Origin: Penicillus capitatus
Lineage: Eukaryota; Chlorophyta
Length of the DNA stretch: 64,000 nt
Assembly: GCA_965649825.1 (NCBI GenBank)
Contig: OZ287710.1
Span: forward strand, 248,001 to 312,000
Reading direction: 5' to 3'
Part shown: one piece after another, positions 56,531 through 64,000 of the stretch
Layout of the letters: the number at the start of each line of letters is the position of its first letter
Numbering within the stretch: the stretch's first letter is position 1
Notes under the pieces: generated by a model
The model's database searches: none
What the model was told of the DNA's origin: nothing
What the model saw: the letters and a program-made list of their open reading frames with translations, nothing else
Program-made: the position numbers and the translations under genes

Positions 56531-58470
56531 ATGTCAATGGACGACTCCTCTCAATTTTATGATGCCGAAGAGTACTTCGAAGCTCTATCGGATTGCACCG
56601 AAGATTATGTCGACGTCCAAGGTGCCTCGCACCTTCATTCCACTCTGAGACATGTTGTCCGTCCATCATAGACGACGTGATGAGCGAGACGTCTATTTTG
56701 GATGATGATTATCTCCATCGACTGGCTTTCTACGGAGATATCGAACAGCTGGAGGAAGAACTCAGGAAATGTACTTCTGAGGACAAAGTCCGATTGGATG
56801 CACAAGGAAACACCGTCCGGCTGTCCGTTGGCATGACCAGAGAAGAGACAGATGTGTGTCTGTGCAGATCTTGCATTTGGGTGTGCTGCGTGGTAACAAA
56901 GATGTACTGAGAGTGGCCTTGGAGGCAAAAGTCCCTTCCGATACAAGAAACGCCCGGGGATGGACGGCTCTCGATGAAGCGATCGCTGCAAAGGATCGAG
57001 ATTGTGTTTCTCTGCTTTACCTCCATACTGTCCAGGAGATGAAGGCAGAAATGAAGATCGCTAAAACACAGCTCGTGCAAACCCTTCAAGAAATGCCAGA
57101 TTACTCCATGGAGGTCCGTTGTCTGCACGTGGGGTATGGCTTGCGGGACACCAAGCGTGATCTTTAGCTTTCGTGGCAGCTGGGCAGTCCAGTCATCGGC
57201 TATCTTCTGCGAAAATTTGCGCCACATGACACGTATAAAATCTATAAGTCTGGATCCAAGATACGCGTGGATGGCACATTGATGGGCATCAACAAAAATA
57301 CATCTTCTGTTTTACCAGAGTGGAAGAGAGGCGATTTTTCGCTTCTTTTCGATGGGAGCACCACCCCTGCACTCATCTATCTCGTCTTTCATGATACAAG
57401 TAAGCATCACGTCACATCACCGCCTGAGCACAAGCCGTGTTATGACAGAGGAGTATCTGGATCTGACGGAGGAGAAGCTAGAGAGAAAACGAAATGGGCA
57501 ACTCGATTTTGATGCCGATCTCATCATGGCAAACGGAGCAGGGAAGACCAAACTTAGAGCCACAGATTTTCGGTGTGAAAACACACATCAGCCGAGCATC
57601 GTGATTGACTGAGACAGGCGTTGTGCAGATTCAAACCAGTAAAGGGGTGGCTCAGCAAACACCAGACAGAAAAGATCGAGAACTGGACGACGTATATCTA
57701 CGAAGCTTCGGGGAAGATGACAGCCGTTCGCCGACTAAAGTCCCATCTCGATATTCCAACGAATTGCACTTATGAAGGCATGACACACTTGCCCCTTTGC
57801 TCACTGCGATGATGATGAGGGAGGGTTTGCCGTACTAGAGTATCTCAAAATGCAGATCATCGAGGACACAGTCGTCGAGATACCTGTCAACCCACCAGGA
57901 CTAAAGGGATCTGCGAATGAAGAGGATCCAGAAGCGGCGTCGTTTGTAGGTGATTGCAGTCCTGTTCGGTTAATACAGATGATGCGACAGGAAATGGCTT
58001 CCGAGAAAAAAGTGAAGCCAAAGAAGCTAACAGGGCGTTGCTGGATGGCTGAGAATTTTCCAATGTCTCTGCGTCAGCTGCTTCCGCTGCTGGATGTCGT
58101 CGGTCACGCTAACAAACATCTTGGCAGGGTTTCCAAATTTATGCGGAAATACGGCGACATGAACATGTTCCCTGTTCGAATCCAAGTCTCTATTCCCACG
58201 CTCTTATCTGTCTGCCAGCTGCTGACGTGATGTGACTGATCACAGGTTCCTCTGCTGCTGACAGTCTATTTGATGGTGTCTTTCAAAAAGTTCAAGCTCA
58301 CAAAGTCACCAGACGGCTGGTGTGATTTGCCCGAAAATTATAAACGCGTGAAACTTGGAAGTGCTATGTCAAGCTCCTTGGCTGCATTGCAGGGAAAGAA
58401 ATCGGCCGACAGCAGCGGCAGTTCTGACGAATCCTTTTCGAGATTTGCAGAGCAAACTATCGATTATTGA
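56531..58470 (+). CDS. ANKRD13-type ankyrin/GPCR-chaperone protein
   Basis: Eight exons (56531-56621, 56672-56814, 56868-57113, 57168-57399, 57449-57572, 57629-57777, 57839-58185, 58246-58470) sum to 518 residues. Two ankyrin repeats (LHRLAFYGDIEQLEEEL; GNTILHLGVLRGNKDVL; ARGWTALDEAIAAKDRD) precede the ANKRD13/GPCR-chaperone domain. That domain includes TYKIYKSGSKIRVDGTLMG, WKRGDFSLLF, GWLSKHQTEK, CTYEEYL, RCWMAENFPMSLRQLLPLLD and FPVRIQ, then VPLLLTVYLMVSF. Family members bind ubiquitin or membrane cargo. The sixth intron (57778-57838) has a GC donor; it alone restores TYEEYL. Confidence 0.85.
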
Positions 58471-58722
58471 CCTAACCAACCTCGTTCATTCCTTCGCGGG
58501 CCACATTTGCGCGCATGCATGCAATGGCACAAACCTGGGTGTTAGGACGATGGTATCTTGCCGTAGAAGGTCTGTTTCGATACGATCTCAGGCACAGATG
58601 GGAAAAGCTTTTTAATTATAACAGAGTGATTCTGGGAGTCATCTGATTTCTCTTCTTGTTGCTGTCATGAGTCATCGCTTCTTGATTGTTTCTTGGCCTT
58701 CTTGTACAAATCATCCCCTTTC

Positions 58723-61700
58723 TTACACAGGCCAATGACTTTGAAGTGCTATACAGTGGACCTGATTGTCGCGACAACCCAATAAGAGACATGTGCTGAG
58801 AATGATTAAAGGAGAAAACGCTTCATGTGGAAGCTTGTAAGCTCCATAGAGGCCAACCTCATTTCCTTCATTTGCATCATGGACCTTCAAACAGAAGAGC
58901 ATCTTTGAATGACCGACAAGAAAAATCCAGAAAGCTGAGGCATCTGGCGGGTCACATAAACAAATGCTTGGCGGACGCGAAATGGATTCCGAATAAACGT
59001 GGACAGTGAGGAGTATGCTCTGTTTTGTGCTTTCTATCAAGATCAGCTTCCCTGATTGTGTCACGACCAACATTAGCCAATCATCTTCTCTCTTCACAAG
59101 GGTCACGGGGGCAAAAATTCGATCGTGCAGATCTGTGGACCAGGCAGAAATGCCTAGACGCATTGGGTTGAGATTTTCTGTTTGATTTTTTCTAAAATGG
59201 ATGGACCTGTCTTACTGAGGCATTGCAATCTGCCTTCGACTGTGGGGAACAACACTTCATTTCCCATCCATTGAGGTGCACTAAAGATGGGATCTTTGGC
59301 TTTGTAAGCTGTCTGTTCGCTGAAGTCTAGTCCATCATCATCATCTTCTGACATCTCCAAAATGATGACATGTCCAGAAAGCGTGGCATAACAAACAAAA
59401 CGTAGCTCTGCGTGAAAACAAGGGGGTGCCGAAACAAGACCTGGTGTCTTTATGCTAGAAACAGATGACATTACGCAAGGACTGGTCGAATTGTTCTCAA
59501 TACCTACCTAAGATGTTCTCTTACGTTTAAGAAAACAGTAAGGGTGGAATCGTCGAGCGCTGACCAGAGAGCGCCCTTCCAGGGATCCATGACCAAAGAT
59601 GTTCGGATTGGACTCGACAGTTGAATCTGGCTTTTCTCCACTCCATCTTCTAAGGCCAGCACATGAACACGTGCGTCAGAGGTCGGTATCCACACATCAA
59701 GATCACGGGACGCCATGACACCGAGTGCTGCTCGACCTGCAAAGCCAATGCCGTGCTGCTGTGTTGTTTTGCCAGGGAATGGCGGACGTGCCTTCTACGT
59801 TAGTGATCCAATGACGATACCCTGTCCTTTCATCGAAACAGGCAACACCACCTCCATGACAGGATGCCAGAACAACAGCAAACTGCGGTATCTGTGATGG
59901 AGTGCTGTGAGGAGAGGGATGGGTGGAGAAGTGCAGGACAGTGAGAGGCCCGTCAACGCACTCGCACATTTTTCCACTCCATTTCATCGACAGCACGGGG
60001 TGATCTGAAACGAACGCCTCTAGTGCGTAAGGAAACGATTCGCTGAGCCTTCCATCTGGTGTCACTGTTCGGTAAGTGTGATGCGGATGGATGATCCGGC
60101 AATGAGGTCGCAAAGAACTGTCTCGGGCTTTCCACTCCTGGAGATTCTGCTTCAAAGAGACCTCTGGAATGTGGACACTCGTGTCGCATGACTGGAGGTA
60201 GTGTATGGGGTAAGTTATGCCTTGTTCCTGTACATCCCTTGATGTCATCGTCATTTTTTTGCGTTTTCGAGAGAGCATCTCCTGATCCTCATCCTGCCTT
60301 GTCTCTTGACGTGTGCTTTCTTCTTCAGAGACGGTAGCGATCTGGTAAGAATGGTCCCCGTCTTGGAACAACGTGACATGCGTTGGTGCTGTGTCGGCAA
60401 CCTCTGTACGGACCGAAACATTCGGCGCACCCCTGATAGAAGCTGCCAGCTTTCTGGCGGTGGGATAGGCTTGGACTAGTAAAGGATCGATCTGCAACAG
60501 ATCTGCCACTTCTTCCAGCGCGATCGAATCCCCTCCGCAATAAAAGAAATCATCTGTCGGTTCGATTGTTTCATCTCCCAGGACTCCACGGAAGGCACAG
60601 AGGAGGTCTGCTTCATTTAGGAAGCGTGTTGGATGGATAAATGATCTTGGCCGGATCTCTGGGGAAGGAAGACGATGTCTCATAACCTTTCCCGAATCCG
60701 ATCGTGGAAAATGGTCGACAAAGAGAATGCAATGGCGATCCAGAGACACATCCACAGAGCAATCCATTCTCAGCGTTTTTCGAATCGACTCTCTCAGAGG
60801 TGTTTCATCTGCACGAGGTAAATGGAGAATGTCGAGAGCAGCGATGACGTACTTTCCGGCTTAAGGTCATCAGAAGCTATGATGTAGATGACAAGGTCAG
60901 GGTGCCGCGAAACGGCTACGGCATCTGCAACGGATTTGAGTTTTTTCAACGATCTCTCGATTTCTAGCAGATGCACAAACTTTCCCGAGAGTTTGACGCG
61001 ATGATCCAGACGGCCACAAAACCACAGCAATCCTAACAGCACTTCCAGAGACGATTGTATATATGAGATATCTCGTAGACCTGTCGAATCGATACATCCC
61101 AGATCGCCCGTTCTGAAAAGCGTGACCTTCGATTCAGCAGGTCGCCAATCGTCGGACCAAATTCCATTCCCTTCTTCCATGGCCGTCTGTAGAATCTCTG
61201 CGGACCACTCAACGAAGGCAGATGCTGAATGTGACGATGGCGACTGGCCAGATTCATAAAACAAGCCACAACCACCGACGCAGATCTCTCCTTTTCTTTC
61301 ATCCCTTGGTGCTGAACTCTCCCCAAAATCGACGTTGAGCGTTTCATCCCTCTGTTCGGTTGTCGGTTCCAGGAGAAAAACGCAGGACTGCGAAATTGGA
61401 TGCCCGAGTGGCAGGCTTTCACGGATGGCGGAAGTGGGAGGGTGATAATCCTTCAGAACGAAGTCGGGCGAAATCTCAAAGCAGGTACTGTCGCCTGCCG
61501 CCTCTGTACATCCATAGAGATTCAGAAACCGACACTGAGCAGACACATGTTTCCGCACTACCCTGTGCACCCACGTCCCTTATAAGAATTTCAAACGTAC
61601 TGTTACTGTGCAGTATCCTCTGTCAACGGCTCTCCGCTCGAAATCACGATCTTCAAAGGAAGGGGAACGTGACAGCTGTTCTTTTCTCGATCGAGATAGT

Positions 61701-62693
61701 CAAACCATGACTGTAGAAGAGATGGAACGCTAACCTGCAGTCGGAAAGCCATAGTATTCAGTAAAAGAGTGAGAAATGAGATTTTGAGTGAGATACCATG
61801 TGTGTCACACGCATTTCTGTAACGCTCTCCCAAAGATCTTTGGGTTTGTACACCGTCGATCTTGGAAGAATGACCAAAGTCGCTTCTGCAAGCAGCGGTC
61901 CAAAAATCTGCCAGATGCTGTCCACGAAGGTTGGCTGTGTCGTCCACGCCACCCTTTACAGTAACTGAAATCCTTCCTTCCCTTTGAGGACGTGCCTGTC
62001 AGTAGGATGCCACGGATGGAATGTCGACATCCATCGACATCTATTCAAAATGCCTCTCTCCGTTCCATTCACCCCTTTCGCCACTCCTGTACTTCCGGAA
62101 GAGAACATCGTGTAACAATGGTCACAGTCTCCGACAGCGTCCGCTACGCAGATGTCTTTCATGGACGCATCAGTTGCCGTCTTGCTAAGGGCACTGGGCA
62201 AAGTATCCACCATCAGGACAGAAAGATCCACTGATGCTTTCTCAAGTTCCTTGACATGGATGGTATCGCTGATCACTAGGGACACGTGCGCCTCGGCGAT
62301 GATGCGCTGCATTTCTTGAACAGACCATCCTGGATTCATCGGCACGAATATCCCACTACAAAGAGATAGCGTGAGATGCACAGCAGTCGTGCATCAAGGG
62401 TTACCCGATCTTCATCACGGCTAAAGTGGACACGATATAAGAAACAGATGCGGGAAGCAGAATACCAACACACTTCATCGGCCCTACCTCATCACCTCTC
62501 CTCTGCAATTCTTGTGCCAAAATCACGACCTGTTGACGCCATCGCCCTCGCTCGGGCATTCTCTCTAAAACCGTACCCGGGATAGAACAGTGGTGGCAGG
62601 GTATTCATGAAAGGAGCATGGGTGTTCGCCAGCAGGGCATTCGAAGATCGACCATCGTCGGTCGCCCGTCCAGATGGAATTGAAGAGACGCAT
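58723..62693 (-). CDS. AASDH/ACSF4-like adenylating enzyme with carrier domain and beta-propeller
   Basis: A long multi-exon gene from ATG 62693 (MRLFNSIWTGDRRW); first exons are 62693-62577, 62529-62405 and 62355-61996. The acyl-CoA-synthetase/NRPS-type adenylation domain shows GIFVPMNPGW, YTMFSSGSTGVAKG, FVDSIWQIFGPLL, YGCTEAAGDS and FRTGDLG. A carrier domain follows with FFYCGGDSIALEE (Ser for phosphopantetheine). The C-terminal 450 residues are a PQQ/WD-like propeller (DVWIPTSDARVHVLAL, VACFDERTGYRHWITN). This order is that of AASDH (ACSF4). Intron 61954-61995 has a GC donor. The substrate is unknown. Confidence 0.85.
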
Positions 62694-62736
62694 GTTCGTG
62701 GCGTCATCCGTATCATCTCCGCTTTATTCCGTCACG

Positions 62737-63017
62737 ATGTTGGGTCAGTTCAACGCGAAACTTCGAACGGCGTTCATTCATGAACCTATCGTGATGTGGA
62801 GCTGTGCCATCTCTTTTGCAGGTCACATCCGAGCGCACGCGCCTCTCACTCTCGCGTTTCTATTCCAGGGCTGGTCATTGCCGTCGCCGCACCGTATCTT
62901 AAAGAATCTATGCAAGAAAAGAGACCCGTCCGCGTCATTCCTGCTCGAGAAGTGCGTTTCATCCCAACCCTATTCGATCCGGTCACTGAGACTGTGAGGC
63001 ATCTAGATGATTTCTAA
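62737..63017 (+). CDS. NDUFA3-like complex I accessory subunit
   Basis: Two exons (62737-62821 and 62869-63017; intron 47 nt) encode 77 residues. A short amphipathic N-terminus (FNAKLRTAFIHEPIVMW) leads into one transmembrane helix crossing the splice (SFAGLVIAVAAPYL), then a basic, Pro/Val-rich tail with RPVRVIPAREV. Size and layout (EP, single TM, PYL/PYF, P-V-R) match NDUFA3 (B9) of mitochondrial complex I. Short length leaves doubt. It converges on a complex I assembly factor gene. Confidence 0.55.
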
Positions 63018-63078
63018 ACTAAAGGAAAGGAACTAAAATGGAGATCTTTAAGATAGCATCTCTTCCCCATCTTTCCAT

Positions 63079-63957
63079 CTATTCTTCAAAATCTCCGATC
63101 GTTGCTTTGATCGATGCGATGTCCAAGTAGAAATCGACAGCCTCTTTTGCATCGGCCGGAAGACTCATTGTAATCCCTGAACATAATCTCCTCCGCGGCG
63201 TCATGCGTTCTTACAAAAAGAGTGACATACCGAGAGACATGATCTTCGAGTGGTTCATTTGTGTGACTTCCGGAACGATTTTGCCTTTCCAGGTCAGAAC
63301 AAAGCCATTCAGAGGGATCCTCACATCATGCCATTCTTTCGTCCTGGACGTTGGAAGCTGAGGAGAAGCGACGTGCGATGTGACGTACCGGCAGGAGAAG
63401 AAGGATTGCCAGATGTCTTCGGATTCGCCACCCGTCACGAAATTGTAGACGCGGATGTTTGCCAAGAAAGGCATCGGTGTCCCGCGAATCCTCATGACCA
63501 GTTGACTAAACTCGGATAGATCCAGAAATTCTCCACTGTTCTAAAACGGCTTATCTCACACAAAAGGTCACACTTTGGAATGCGTAGACATGTGATCGGA
63601 TGCCACAGAATCCGCTGCGTTTGATCTTGGAGGCCTCGCGAATTTCGGTTGAGCAACGACCGGCGAATGTCACAAATCCCTCCTGTCTCCCTCGATCACG
63701 CTTCGCTTATCTGTTCGAGCAACGGACACAGACCTGAGGGTTGTGCGTGAGGTTGGTGACGGAGGCTCCGCCAAAGGAGGCGTCACTATAGGCGCTCAGA
63801 GATTCGAAGTCTTGCACTTTGGTGAAATCATAGAGCAGTCTCTCCGACTGGAATCGCATAGGATCCTTGACTGACACACATTCTGTGCAGTGACGGCACA
63901 AGTGGACTCACAGTTCTGAACGATGTTCTGCACTTCGCGTAGGACGCGTCGCCACAT
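63079..63957 (-). CDS. CIA30/NDUFAF1-type complex I assembly factor
   Basis: Five exons (63957-63912, 63870-63734, 63682-63590, 63540-63231, 63176-63079; introns 41, 51, 49 and 54 nt) sum to 227 residues. The CIA30 domain has ERLLYDFTKVQDF, SDASFGGASV, EFLDLSEFSQLVMRIRGT, W.SFFSC, EWHDVRIPLNGFVLTWKG and IMSLGITMSLPADA with a final FYLDIASIKA. The N-terminus MWRRVLREVQNIVQN suits a mitochondrial presequence. NDUFAF1 helps build the complex I membrane arm; plastid CIA30 relatives exist, so location is inferred. A GACGTCACATC element sits 8 bases upstream. Confidence 0.88.
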
Positions 63958-63965
63958 CGAAAACA

Positions 63966-63976
63966 GACGTCACATC
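63966..63976 (-). promoter_or_regulatory. GATGTGACGTC element
   Basis: Read on the minus strand this is GATGTGACGTC with 8 bases to the CIA30 start codon, the same spacing as at the UvrD-type helicase gene. Confidence 0.45.
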
Positions 63977-64000
63977 ACGCACTATCTTTGATAAGTTTGC

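Overview
The window is a gene-dense stretch of nuclear DNA from a photosynthetic eukaryote, most likely a compact-genome green alga (Chlorophyta or close kin). The evidence is the 3' end of psbQ (photosystem II oxygen-evolving enhancer 3), a full phototropin with two LOV domains and an AGC kinase, a Shewanella-like phosphatase and a TORTIFOLIA/SPIRAL2-type microtubule protein, together with ordinary eukaryotic genes (RPL38, IMP3, EFL1, NUP88, ASH2, ubinuclein/HPC2). About 44 genes fit in 64 kb. Genes alternate strand freely and are often 10-200 bp apart; some overlap at their stops (Maf/PrimPol, the helical-repeat pair) or at their start codons (near 10,008). Almost all introns are 36-76 nt. 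I placed exons by hand from conserved protein alignments, reading frame and GT/GC-AG borders. Most models summed this way give a whole number of codons.

Layout. 1-9,150: psbQ (partial), Maf pyrophosphatase, PrimPol, ASH2-like COMPASS subunit, phototropin, SIS-domain protein and a homeodomain-like gene that may be fused to it. 9,497-16,776: a small hypothetical gene, TM9SF membrane protein, APS kinase, DUF676 serine esterase, SLP phosphatase. 17,082-24,468: TORTIFOLIA-like MAP, two convergent related helical-repeat (RAP/OPR-like) proteins, IMP3. 24,816-30,877: three genes of unknown function, an RGG-rich Alba protein, a CacyBP/SIP-like CS-domain protein. 31,080-37,071: TCAIM-like mitochondrial protein, RAB5IF-like protein, a 43-residue BRAWNIN/UQCC6-like micropeptide, an extended synaptotagmin, RPL38. 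37,208-47,031: UvrD-type helicase, SET methyltransferase, sulfiredoxin, RING-CH (MARCH) ligase, EFL1. 47,191-49,714: two unknowns and ubinuclein/HPC2. 50,261-54,007: a tandem array of three related predicted secreted, partly Cys-rich proteins of unknown family. 54,138-63,957: NUP88, ANKRD13-type protein, AASDH/ACSF4-like adenylating enzyme, NDUFA3-like and CIA30/NDUFAF1 proteins.

This is not an operon-like region, so the genes do not form one pathway. There are thematic groups: mitochondrial respiratory-chain biogenesis (BRAWNIN-like, NDUFA3-like, CIA30, TCAIM-like), ribosome biogenesis and translation (IMP3, EFL1, RPL38), chromatin (ASH2, HPC2), and organelle RNA or DNA upkeep (helical-repeat pair, UvrD, PrimPol). 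The best candidate for something undescribed is the secreted-protein array at 50,261-54,007. Its three members share intron positions and phases, a central D-x-D-V motif and, in two members, a C-terminal cysteine signature. Two genome-wide peculiarities also stand out: frequent GC-AG introns (nine found) and a recurrent GATGTGACGTC-like element close to start codons.
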